Positions 8,272-16,250 of a stretch of 61,878 nt of DNA are shown one piece after another. The notes under the pieces are model-generated. The model was not told the origin of the DNA. It made no database searches and saw nothing but the letters and a program-made list of their open reading frames with translations. The stretch lies in assembly GCA_934725105.1 (NCBI GenBank), contig CAKVBD010000010.1, positions 1-61,878 of the forward strand. Direction: 5' to 3'. The stretch comes from an uncultured Bulleidia sp. (GTDB lineage: Bacteria > Bacillota_I > Bacilli_A > Erysipelotrichales > Erysipelotrichaceae). A program made the translations under genes and the position numbers. Within the stretch, counting starts at the first letter, position 1. Every line of letters starts with the position of its first letter.

Positions 8272-9720
8272 ATGAAAGAACAAACATACCGGATATTAAA
8301 AGAACACTGGCTTCCAGTCGCATTAGCATTTGGATTATCCATTGCATTTATTTTGTTGTTTTCACACTCTACCAGTCCGCTCAGCTGGTATTACAATGGT
8401 ACAGATTCCTGTATCAATGTAACAATCGCAAGAGGATGGTACTTTGATATCATTCCTTATAAAGATCTATTCGCAGAGAATGGTCCATGGATGTACTGGC
8501 TTGGAAGTTTAGGTGCAGGTTTTGTATATGGCAATAAAGGTGGAATGATTATTCCACAGATAATCAATCTATTCTTATTCTTATTATCTGTCTATTTCAC
8601 ATCTCGACTCGCTACACGAAATAGAGCATATACATGTATGACTTTATTTCTAACAATATGTATGTTAAAGACAAACTATCCAGATGGAATGTATGCGGAA
8701 GAATTCCTGCTCCCTTGGATTGGATGGACATATTATCTCATCTTATACAGCCACAAAAAGAAATCATTTTCTCCATTCTATAGTGTATTCTATGGTATTT
8801 CTATTGGTGTTACTATACTTTGTGAACCTGTCGGGTTACTAGCATATATTCCCCTTATGTGTTTACTTGCATATATGCTGATAAAAAAGCAGTGGAAAGA
8901 TTTCTTTCTATCTATGTTATATATCATCATTGGTTTTGCATGTATTACGATTCCTTTTGTCCTCTATTTCAAATATCAAAACTGTTTGTATGAAATGATT
9001 TATGATGCATATAAATATCATACAGATCTCACGTTCTCAGCCACAAAAACATCGTATTACTATCGCCTCGTATTCTTCTTGCGCTTCACTGCGATTGCAC
9101 TCATCTTTTCCGCAATCTTATTTCTATGTAAAAAAGAATATTTCAAAGCTATTTCCTGGGGAATTTGTGGATGTATTGAAACGTACTATTTTGCACAAAT
9201 GAATTTCACAACACATATCTCAATGTTCTGTATTGTGAATCTTGTATTCCTTTGTAATAGTATCTATTCACTGCTTCCTTTACGTTCACACCCAAAAATC
9301 ACAATGATTCTATGTGGATGTGTATCGTTTACGAGTATGTATTATCTCTATTTAAAAGATTATCCAAATGCCATTTATACCGCAACAAACTATTCAGTGT
9401 ATATCAATCAAGGATATGAAGGATTAATAAAGATGATTCCTTCAGAAGACTATGACAAGCTTGTCTTCTATGGTGGAAAGAATATGGAAGATACATATCT
9501 TTCAACAAATGCAATGCCTTGTTACAAATACTTCTATCTGCAAGATGAATTATCCACAAATGATATTGTGCTAAAAGAAAAGATCTATTCTACTTTTAAG
9601 ACATGCAAAGCAAAATGGATCTTAACAGATACCCATACAGATGGTATTGCTGATATTCTCAAAGAAAACTACACACTTGTAGATGAAGCAGGAATCTATT
9701 CACTATATCAGCTAAAATGA
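8272..9720 (+). CDS. GT39/ArnT-like membrane glycosyltransferase
   Basis: A 482-residue integral membrane protein with about ten helices and a C-terminal extracytoplasmic tail of roughly 100 residues. The first loop carries the pattern DSCINVTIARGWYFDIIPYKDLF...NGPWMYWLG, the signature of polyprenyl-phosphate-sugar-dependent glycosyltransferases (GT39/ArnT/Wzy-like), where an acidic residue in that loop is catalytic. It probably adds a sugar to a cell-surface polymer, lipid or protein. Acceptor and donor are unknown and no glycan cluster surrounds it. It is monocistronic, bounded by terminators, with a predicted leaderless start. Confidence 0.7.
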   Translation: MKEQTYRILKEHWLPVALAFGLSIAFILLFSHSTSPLSWYYNGTDSCINVTIARGWYFDIIPYKDLFAENGPWMYWLGSLGAGFVYGNKGGMIIPQIINLFLFLLSVYFTSRLATRNRAYTCMTLFLTICMLKTNYPDGMYAEEFLLPWIGWTYYLILYSHKKKSFSPFYSVFYGISIGVTILCEPVGLLAYIPLMCLLAYMLIKKQWKDFFLSMLYIIIGFACITIPFVLYFKYQNCLYEMIYDAYKYHTDLTFSATKTSYYYRLVFFLRFTAIALIFSAILFLCKKEYFKAISWGICGCIETYYFAQMNFTTHISMFCIVNLVFLCNSIYSLLPLRSHPKITMILCGCVSFTSMYYLYLKDYPNAIYTATNYSVYINQGYEGLIKMIPSEDYDKLVFYGGKNMEDTYLSTNAMPCYKYFYLQDELSTNDIVLKEKIYSTFKTCKAKWILTDTHTDGIADILKENYTLVDEAGIYSLYQLK

Positions 9721-9730
9721 TAAAAGAAAA

Positions 9731-9763
9731 ACATGGAGCTATTCAAAGTTCCATGTCTTTTTT
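9731..9763. terminator. bidirectional intrinsic terminator
   Basis: ACATGGA (9731-9737) pairs with TCCATGT (9750-9756), with T-tracts on both strands. It is shared by the convergent glycosyltransferase gene and gdhA. Confidence 0.8.
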
Positions 9764-9768
9764 ATATC

Positions 9769-11115
9769 TTAGAATAAACCCTGGGACATCATTGCATCCG
9801 CAACTTTAAGGAATCCTGCAATGTTTGCACCCTTGATCAAATCATAGCCAAATCCATACTTTTCAGCTGCCTTTGCAGATTCGTTATGAATCGATGTCAT
9901 GATGGCATTCAACTTGGCATCAACTTCTTCACTTGTCCAAGACAATCTTTCAGAGTTTTGGCACATTTCAAGAGCAGATACCGCAACACCACCAGCATTT
10001 GCTGCCTTAGCAGGTCCAACGATAACACCATGTTCCTGCAAGTATGCAAGAGCTTCATTTGTAGCTGGCATATTTGCACCTTCGAAATAATACTTTGCAC
10101 CAGCATCAACAATAAGCTTTGCTTCATCCATGCCTACTTCATTCTGTGTAGCACATGGAATATAAACATCAGCCTTTACTTCATAAGGCTTCTTGCCTTC
10201 GAAGAACTGACAACCAAACTTATCCGCATACATCTTAACATTTGCATTCTTGCTTGCACGCATTTCAAGCAAATAGTTGATCTTTTCTTCTGTTACGATT
10301 CCATCTGGATCATAAACATAACCATTGTGACCAGAAATTGTAACTGCCTTGCCACCCATTTCAGCAATCTTCTTGGCAGCACCCCAGGCAACGTTACCAT
10401 ATCCACTCAATACAACAGTCTTTCCTTCAAGCGTATCATTTTCATGAGCAAATACATTTTTCGCATAATATAGAACACCATAGCCAGTAGCTTCTGGTCT
10501 AATTAAAGATCCACCATATGTCAATGGTTTACCAGTCAATACACCATTGTCCCATGAATCTCTCACTCTTCTATATTGACCAAAGAGATATCCAATTTCT
10601 CTTCCACCAACACCAATATCACCAGCAGGTACATCTGTGTTAGGACCAATATGTCTCTGCAATTCTGTCATAAATGCCTGACAGAATCTCATGATTTCAG
10701 CATCACTCTTACCGTGTGGATCAAAGTCACTTCCACCTTTACCACCACCAATTGGCAGTGTAGTTAATGAGTTTTTGAATACCTGTTCAAATCCTAAGAA
10801 TTTCAAAATAGAAAGATTTACAGTTGGATGGAATCTCAAACCACCCTTATATGGACCAAGTGCTCCATTAAACTGAATACGGTATCCACGGTTTACATGT
10901 GGTTTTCCTTCATCATCAACCCAGGCTACACGAAACATCACTTGTCTTTCTGGTTCTACAAGTCTTTCAAGCAATGCAGCTTTCTCATATTCTGGATGTG
11001 CATCTACAACAGGTGCAAGAGAAGTTAATACTTCTGTTACTGTCTGCAAGAATTCAGGCTGATTTGGATTCTTTTTTCTTGTTTCTTCGATTACGCGATC
11101 TACATATGTACTCAT
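9769..11115 (-). CDS. gdhA: NADP-specific glutamate dehydrogenase
   Basis: A 448-residue hexameric-type glutamate dehydrogenase converting 2-oxoglutarate and ammonium to glutamate, the main route of ammonium assimilation. The substrate-binding region shows GPYKGGLRFHP and the LTTLPIGGGKGGSDFDP loop with the catalytic lysine, then DVPAGDIGVGGREIGYLFG. The nucleotide fold begins at LSGYGNVAWGAAKKI. Length equals that of NADP-type enzymes (about 445-450). The ATG at 11115 has AAGGAG. It stands alone between a convergent terminator and a 143-base gap that contains an inverted repeat (TCAACG at 11155, CGTTGA at 11175), a possible operator. Confidence 0.97.
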   Translation of the reverse strand: MSTYVDRVIEETRKKNPNQPEFLQTVTEVLTSLAPVVDAHPEYEKAALLERLVEPERQVMFRVAWVDDEGKPHVNRGYRIQFNGALGPYKGGLRFHPTVNLSILKFLGFEQVFKNSLTTLPIGGGKGGSDFDPHGKSDAEIMRFCQAFMTELQRHIGPNTDVPAGDIGVGGREIGYLFGQYRRVRDSWDNGVLTGKPLTYGGSLIRPEATGYGVLYYAKNVFAHENDTLEGKTVVLSGYGNVAWGAAKKIAEMGGKAVTISGHNGYVYDPDGIVTEEKINYLLEMRASKNANVKMYADKFGCQFFEGKKPYEVKADVYIPCATQNEVGMDEAKLIVDAGAKYYFEGANMPATNEALAYLQEHGVIVGPAKAANAGGVAVSALEMCQNSERLSWTSEEVDAKLNAIMTSIHNESAKAAEKYGFGYDLIKGANIAGFLKVADAMMSQGLF

Positions 11116-11258
11116 GAATTCATTCTCCTTCTATCAAAGTACTTCTTTGATTTTTCAACGAAACTATTTTACAACGTTGATAAAATCTATAAAAGAACAC
11201 AAAAACTAAAAATGAAAGAAATTATTTGATTTTTGCATCTTTTTGAAAATTTTTCATT

Positions 11259-11855
11259 TTATAGAACTTTCTGGATCTGTTCCATCGTAACAGGACCTTG
11301 TCTTAAAATCTGTATATCCTCTTTTGTACAGTCAATAATTGTACTTGCTTCGCCAAAGGATACGTTTCCTTCCATCATACCATCCAACAATGGACAATGC
11401 TTTTCTATTTCATCTAAATTTGTACAAACTTCTTCCCCAGACTGATTTGCACTTGTCATAAAGACAGGACAGCCTAATGTTTGAATCAATTCTTTCAGTG
11501 GTTCGCTTGTTGCCATACGTATAGCAAGTGTAGGCATACCACCATTCACATAAAAAGGAACACTATCTTTCTTTGGAAGAATCAAAGTGACTGGTCCAGG
11601 CATAAATGCACGAATCAGTTTTTCACTTCTTTCATCCACTTCACAAATTGTTTTGATTTGTTCCTCATCAGCACACATGATTGGAAAAGCTTTTGTTGCC
11701 GGACGCTTCTTCACATCTCTCAGTTTTTCTTGTGCTGATTCATGATCATATCTGCAGCAGACACCATACACTGTATCTGTAGGTACAGACAATGTACCAT
11801 CATTCTTTAATATTTCCACCATTGCATGAATATCATTTTCTTTAAATCTTTTCAT
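11259..11855 (-). CDS. TsaC/Sua5/YrdC-family threonylcarbamoyl-AMP synthase
   Basis: A 198-residue single YrdC domain. It should form threonylcarbamoyl-AMP from Thr, bicarbonate and ATP, the first step of t6A37 tRNA modification. Visible motifs are LSVPTDTVYGV, the KKRPATKAFPIMC basic patch, MPGPVTLILP, LAIRMATSEP and TSANQSGEE, all typical. The C-terminal Sua5 domain is absent, so it is TsaC-length. The ATG at 11855 is used; an in-frame GTG at 11870 is also possible. It overlaps the 3' end of the alpha-galactosidase gene by 14 bases and is co-transcribed with it, an unusual pairing. Confidence 0.9.
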   Translation of the reverse strand: MKRFKENDIHAMVEILKNDGTLSVPTDTVYGVCCRYDHESAQEKLRDVKKRPATKAFPIMCADEEQIKTICEVDERSEKLIRAFMPGPVTLILPKKDSVPFYVNGGMPTLAIRMATSEPLKELIQTLGCPVFMTSANQSGEEVCTNLDEIEKHCPLLDGMMEGNVSFGEASTIIDCTKEDIQILRQGPVTMEQIQKVL

Positions 11856-14082
11856 TGCTTTCTTCTTCACTTTCTAATACATACAAACGGGATTGAAAAT
11901 CACCATTTCTACCATTATACACTTCTTCATTCTCACCGCATGATGCATCACTCACAACCATTCCACAACTCATCAACTCATCACCATACAATCCTTCTTT
12001 AGAAGCATTGATGCGATACTTCTTATCTGGATCTAAGCCTTGCAGATAAAGACGTTGAAATGGTGCCATGACTCTTTGTAAAATCTTATAGTATCCAACA
12101 ATTGCATGTTTCTGATCACTAGAAACAACCATCCATGCCATTGTATTTCCTTCAAACGGACTCACAAGACGATAGAATGTTCCATATTGAATCAAATGAC
12201 GATATTGCTTCATAAATACAACTTGTTGTCTGATTTCTTCTGCTTCTTCTTCGCTTAACTTTGAAAGATCCATTTCATAGCCAAAAGCACCAAAGCAGGC
12301 AACATTGAATCTTGTATTCAACGGTGTCATTCTCTTTAATTGATGATTTGGACAGGCAGATACATGTGCACCAATACTGCTGATAGGATAGGCAAAAGAA
12401 GTACCATACTGAATCATCATTCTTTCCACTGCGTCCGTATCATCTGAACACCAGCATTGTGGTGCATAATATAACATTCCCGCATCAAATCTAGCACCAC
12501 CACTGCTGCAGGATTCAAACAAGATATTTGGATATTTCTTGATTAACATCTCATACAAACGATATACACCAAGAATATAAGAATGCACAACTCTACCTTG
12601 CTCTTTCGCACAATTCGAATACACTTCCGACATGCTGCGATTCATATCCCATTTAATATAATCAACATCAGCTTTTTCTAAAACTTTATCTAGCATTTCA
12701 TAAATTGCATCTACAACTTCTTTTCTAGAAAAATCCAATACATATTGATTTCTACCATGACAGCACTGATATTCTGGATCATTCATGACCCAGTCTGGAT
12801 GCAGTCGATATAAATCGCTGTCTTTATTCACCATTTCTGGTTCAATCCATAAACCAAACATCATGCCTTCTTCATGCACTTTTTTAGATAAACCATCAAT
12901 TCCACAAGGTAGTTTTTCCATATTGCAGAACCAGTCACCCAATCCCGCATGATCATCATTTCTTTTACCAAACCACCCGTCATCCAGAACAAACAGTTCA
13001 ATACCAGCTTCTTTTGCCGCATGTACGATATTCATGAGTTTTTCTTCTGTAAAATCCATGTACGTTGCTTCCCAGTTATTCACTAGAATTGGACGATCTT
13101 TATCTCTCCAAACACCACGTGCAAGTCTAGATTGATACAGTTTATGGTACGTTTGTGATAAAGCATTCATTCCATTTTCACTATATGCTAGAACAGCTTC
13201 CGGTGTCACAAAGCTTTTCCCTTGCTGTAAGGTCCACGTAAACTGATCTGGATGAATGCCCATGGTTAATCGAGTTACATCATGATTGTCAACTTCTACC
13301 TGTCCTAGAAATGAACCACTATATACAAGTGAACAAGCATATGCTTCCCCATTTCTTTCATCTGTGTTTTCTCTTTTCAATACGAGAAATGGATTATATT
13401 GATGCGAAGAATGCCCACGCATAGAATAAATAGACTGCACGCCATGCATAAGTTTTCTCCACTCAACATGTCGTTCTCTGCACCACGTACCTGTTAGTTC
13501 TAACATTTCATAGTTGCTATCAGCTAGATCCAGGCAGACAGACAATGCTCTATCTAGTTTGATTGGCTGATTTCCATAGTGCATGAATTTAACATGTCTG
13601 CAAATCACCGGATACATTTCATAAATCGAATAATACAAGATCATATCTGTATCTGTATGAGATTCATGCATTGTAATTTCTAATGTTGCTGCTTCTCCAT
13701 CACTTTCAACATATGTAGAAGGCAATCCTTCTATTGCTTTTTTTCCTTGATACATGCTATGGGATGCATATACATATTCATTGACTGTACTTCCATTTTC
13801 ATGGGTAATTGTAAATGCAGGATATCTAAGATCTCCATGATTAAATCCAGGATATTCTTGCTTGATATGTTCTAGAGAAAATAACGTATTCCCCTCATAT
13901 GTATAAGGTGCCATACCACGCTTTCTCATTTCAAACAGTTCATCAAAGCATTCTTTATCATGAATTCTTTTTCCAAAATATAACTGTCCTAAAGAACCAT
14001 TCTTTAAAACCTTAAAGATATAACTGATTTGTCGATTGTATAAATGAAACGTTTTTGATTGTTCGTGAAAAATAATTGGCAT
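11842..14082 (-). CDS. GH36 alpha-galactosidase
   Basis: A 746-residue cytoplasmic alpha-galactosidase of glycoside hydrolase family 36, releasing galactose from melibiose and raffinose-type oligosaccharides. An N-terminal beta-sandwich leads to the barrel with ELFVLDDGWFG (about 362-372), GLWIEPEMV, and YIKWDMNR carrying the nucleophile Asp479. ESCSSGGARFD follows, then CWCSDDTDA carrying the acid/base (Asp547 or 548). Length and residue numbers match tetrameric GH36 enzymes of Geobacillus and lactobacilli. The start has AAAGGAA. No sugar transporter is adjacent, so substrate entry must come from elsewhere. A 12-base palindrome lies in the shared upstream region with elaA. Confidence 0.95.
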   Translation of the reverse strand: MPIIFHEQSKTFHLYNRQISYIFKVLKNGSLGQLYFGKRIHDKECFDELFEMRKRGMAPYTYEGNTLFSLEHIKQEYPGFNHGDLRYPAFTITHENGSTVNEYVYASHSMYQGKKAIEGLPSTYVESDGEAATLEITMHESHTDTDMILYYSIYEMYPVICRHVKFMHYGNQPIKLDRALSVCLDLADSNYEMLELTGTWCRERHVEWRKLMHGVQSIYSMRGHSSHQYNPFLVLKRENTDERNGEAYACSLVYSGSFLGQVEVDNHDVTRLTMGIHPDQFTWTLQQGKSFVTPEAVLAYSENGMNALSQTYHKLYQSRLARGVWRDKDRPILVNNWEATYMDFTEEKLMNIVHAAKEAGIELFVLDDGWFGKRNDDHAGLGDWFCNMEKLPCGIDGLSKKVHEEGMMFGLWIEPEMVNKDSDLYRLHPDWVMNDPEYQCCHGRNQYVLDFSRKEVVDAIYEMLDKVLEKADVDYIKWDMNRSMSEVYSNCAKEQGRVVHSYILGVYRLYEMLIKKYPNILFESCSSGGARFDAGMLYYAPQCWCSDDTDAVERMMIQYGTSFAYPISSIGAHVSACPNHQLKRMTPLNTRFNVACFGAFGYEMDLSKLSEEEAEEIRQQVVFMKQYRHLIQYGTFYRLVSPFEGNTMAWMVVSSDQKHAIVGYYKILQRVMAPFQRLYLQGLDPDKKYRINASKEGLYGDELMSCGMVVSDASCGENEEVYNGRNGDFQSRLYVLESEEESNEKI

Positions 14083-14110
14083 ATGTAAATTCCTTTCTTT
14101 TCCATAGTAC

Positions 14111-14122
14111 TACGAATTCGTA
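14111..14122. promoter_or_regulatory. perfect palindrome between alpha-galactosidase and elaA genes
   Basis: TACGAATTCGTA is a perfect 12-base palindrome in the 67-base divergent intergenic region. It would cover the -35 position of the elaA promoter and lies 29 bases before the alpha-galactosidase ATG. An operator role is inferred only from its position. Confidence 0.35.
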
Positions 14123-14132
14123 TGTCTTGTGC

Positions 14133-14138
14133 TATAAT
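14133..14138 (+). promoter_or_regulatory. extended -10 of elaA, near-leaderless
   Basis: TGC-TATAAT (extended -10) ends 11 bases before the ATG at 14150. No Shine-Dalgarno is present between them, so the predicted leader is only about four bases. Confidence 0.5.
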
Positions 14139-14149
14139 TTGAAACAATT

Positions 14150-14590
14150 ATGAAATACATTATCAAAACATTCAACCAGCTTACTCCAAAAGAAATACAT
14201 CAACTCTACAAAGCCAGAATTGATGTATTCGTAGTTGAACAGAATTGTCCATATCCTGATGTAGATATGCATGATTTGGTATCTACACATATTCTATTAT
14301 TGAATGATTCTGATGAATTGCTTGCCTATTGTCGTGTACTTCCCGCAAACACGACATTTCCAACACCATCGATTGGAAGAGTATTAGCTTTACAAAGACA
14401 CAAAGGCTACGCATCCATGGTCGTTCAAAAAGCAATCAATATCGCAATCAATACATACAATGCCGATACAATTACCATTGAAGCACAGACATATGCACAC
14501 ACATTATATGAAAAACTCGGTTTCAAACAAACAAGTGATCCATTCTTAGAAGATGGCATTGAACATATACAGATGCAATATCACAAATAG
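14150..14590 (+). CDS. elaA: ElaA-family GNAT acetyltransferase
   Basis: A 146-residue GNAT N-acetyltransferase of the ElaA type. The family signature LYKARIDVFVVEQNCPYPDVDMHD is intact, followed by LAYCRVLP and SIGRVLAL, then the acetyl-CoA loop around RHKGYASMVVQKA and the YEKLGF segment. The acetylated substrate is unknown. It is divergent from the alpha-galactosidase gene and converges on the cysteine-rich CCG gene with a 10-base 3' overlap. Confidence 0.9.
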   Translation: MKYIIKTFNQLTPKEIHQLYKARIDVFVVEQNCPYPDVDMHDLVSTHILLLNDSDELLAYCRVLPANTTFPTPSIGRVLALQRHKGYASMVVQKAINIAINTYNADTITIEAQTYAHTLYEKLGFKQTSDPFLEDGIEHIQMQYHK

Positions 14591-15210
14591 TTTTTCATTA
14601 CGAGATTTAACAGATGGATCCCATTTCTTTCCGCTAGTTCAACACCTTTTAAACAACGATTACAGTCAACAATGATTGGCATATCGAAATCAACATCTTT
14701 GAAGTTATCTTTCATGAGTTCTTTTTGTAATTCTAGTGGCAACGCAGAGATCTTTGTATCTGGATATGCTTTCAATTTTTCAAGCAATGCATAATCTTCT
14801 GTTTCATAATGCAATGTACCACAATATACAGATTTTTCTTTGTTGCGTTTTGCTTCCACTACATCCACATTCATTTTCTGAAGAATACTTCTAACTGCCT
14901 TGTGTATTTCCGGATGATTTCGATCACGATAACAGTCTTGTAGAAGCATCTTTTCATGGTTGTAATCTGGAAAAGCAAAATCTTCTAGAGAATCAATATA
15001 TTCCCAAAGACTCAATGTTTTGATTTTATCTTCAATGGTTTCTCTACAATGCTGGCAAAAATAAACACCAATATCATCTTCATGAATTTCTCTTTGATCT
15101 CTTAAGCAGCATCCCGCAACTGTCATCTTTTCTTTCAAAAGGTTTCTTACAGTTTTTGCGGTTTCAGGTGAAGCAATGGAAAAATTACAGCTTGGGTAGT
15201 AAATATACAT
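14581..15210 (-). CDS. CCG-domain cysteine-rich (HdrB-like) protein
   Basis: A 209-residue protein of the cysteine-rich CCG type seen in heterodisulfide reductase subunit B and relatives. Visible are YYPSCNFS at the N-terminus, VAGCC near residue 34, a YFCQHC pair, LQDCYRDRNHPE near 98 and VYCG, i.e. two CCG-like half modules. Stand-alone relatives bind an Fe-S cluster and are thought to take part in redox reactions; the partner is unknown here. The ATG at 15210 is supported by AAAGTGAG; an upstream TTG is less likely. Its 3' end overlaps elaA by 10 bases on the opposite strand. Confidence 0.75.
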   Translation of the reverse strand: MYIYYPSCNFSIASPETAKTVRNLLKEKMTVAGCCLRDQREIHEDDIGVYFCQHCRETIEDKIKTLSLWEYIDSLEDFAFPDYNHEKMLLQDCYRDRNHPEIHKAVRSILQKMNVDVVEAKRNKEKSVYCGTLHYETEDYALLEKLKAYPDTKISALPLELQKELMKDNFKDVDFDMPIIVDCNRCLKGVELAERNGIHLLNLVMKNYL

Positions 15211-15238
15211 ATGTTTTCTCACTTTCTTTTTCAACTAT

Positions 15239-15288
15239 ATATGAAATTCGTCCATAGCACAAATACTATTGTTATTTGTATTTCATAT
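15239..15288. repeat. bulged hairpin / operator-like inverted repeats
   Basis: ATGAAAT (15241-15247) pairs with ATTTCAT (15280-15286), and inside it ACAAATA (15259-15265) pairs with TATTTGT (15273-15279), leaving an 11-base bulge on one side. It lies 30-80 bases upstream of the CCG-protein start. It could be a regulator-binding site or a leader hairpin; it has no T-tract and is not a terminator. Confidence 0.4.
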
Positions 15289-15315
15289 CATTTATATTAT
15301 GCCTTCGTATATGAA

Positions 15316-15345
15316 AAAGGCCCAGAATCTGGACCTTACTTCTTT
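15316..15345 (-). terminator. intrinsic terminator of the lipid-kinase operon
   Basis: On the minus strand AAGGTCCAG pairs with CTGGGCCTT around a three-base loop, followed by TTTTTC. The stem begins at the kinase stop codon. Confidence 0.75.
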
Positions 15346-16250
15346 GGAACAAATACAGTAATTCTTTCAGGAATTACACTAATTTCAGAACTTTGAACAT
15401 TTCCACCATCTTCACCATCTAGTGTCCATGGCACTGCATCTTCAAATTCAAACGTTGCATTTTCAAACTGAAACGTCAATACCCCATTACAATGATCACA
15501 ATTACCATTAAATGCTGCAATCATTTCCGCAACATCTATTGGAGAAGGATTTGCTCTAATCAATAACGCTTCAAAAACACCATCATTCAATGAACTCTTT
15601 TTAATTACGCCTGGCTGTGTCCCCGCAACAGAAATACTGTTCGTAATCAAGCCAAGCATAAAATCACCTTCATCCACAATGCCATCATGTGTAATCTTGC
15701 AATGTTTCTTGTATGTCAATCCACCTGGAATTGTTGTTAAGAAATTCAATACATACGCAACATACCCCAAACGATTCTTCATATCTTGTGGTGTTGTATA
15801 AGAAACAGATGGAAATACACCAAATCCCGCAACATAGTTAAAGTAACTGTCGTTAAATTTACCTACATCAAATGAGAATGGTTCTCCATGTGTAATGAAT
15901 CTGCAAATATCTTTAAAGGAATGACTTCTATTGCCATAAAGGCTCTTAGAAAAGTCATTCGTTGAACCAACGGGAACATAGCTGATTGGTGCATGTAAGT
16001 CATTGGCAATCATGCCATTTGTCGCATGATTCAACGTTCCGTCACCACCACAGATAAAATACTGATCATATTCACCCTTAGATTTCTCTAAGATTGATTC
16101 ACAAGTCAATCCCTTCTTAGGAACAACTGGAAAAATTGTAACTTCATACCCATGTACACTTAAATACTCAATACATTGAAACAAATCATTCATACTTCCA
16201 GAAATACCAGCTTTCTGGTTATAGATCATTAATAATTTCTTTCTGTCCAT
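15336..16250 (-). CDS. diacylglycerol kinase-family (DagK/YegS-like) lipid kinase
   Basis: A 304-residue DAGK-catalytic-domain lipid kinase. Visible are IYNQKAG at residues 9-15, ICGGDGTLNHATNG (nucleotide loop) near 68, YVPVGSTNDFSKSL near 90, and the beta-sandwich domain ending in PWTLDGEDGG. Such enzymes phosphorylate diacylglycerol or related lipids. The gene directly follows the LtaS/OpgB-like gene (TAATG, stop and start sharing one base). That fits a role in recycling the diacylglycerol left when phosphoglycerol is taken from phosphatidylglycerol; DgkB does this in lipoteichoic-acid-making bacteria. Confidence 0.9.
   Translation of the reverse strand: MDRKKLLMIYNQKAGISGSMNDLFQCIEYLSVHGYEVTIFPVVPKKGLTCESILEKSKGEYDQYFICGGDGTLNHATNGMIANDLHAPISYVPVGSTNDFSKSLYGNRSHSFKDICRFITHGEPFSFDVGKFNDSYFNYVAGFGVFPSVSYTTPQDMKNRLGYVAYVLNFLTTIPGGLTYKKHCKITHDGIVDEGDFMLGLITNSISVAGTQPGVIKKSSLNDGVFEALLIRANPSPIDVAEMIAAFNGNCDHCNGVLTFQFENATFEFEDAVPWTLDGEDGGNVQSSEISVIPERITVFVPKK

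Noticed and set aside
9886..10473. 195-residue plus-strand frame opposite gdhA
   Set aside because: Antisense of a strongly conserved gene, with Cys/His/Ile-rich composition and no ribosome site.
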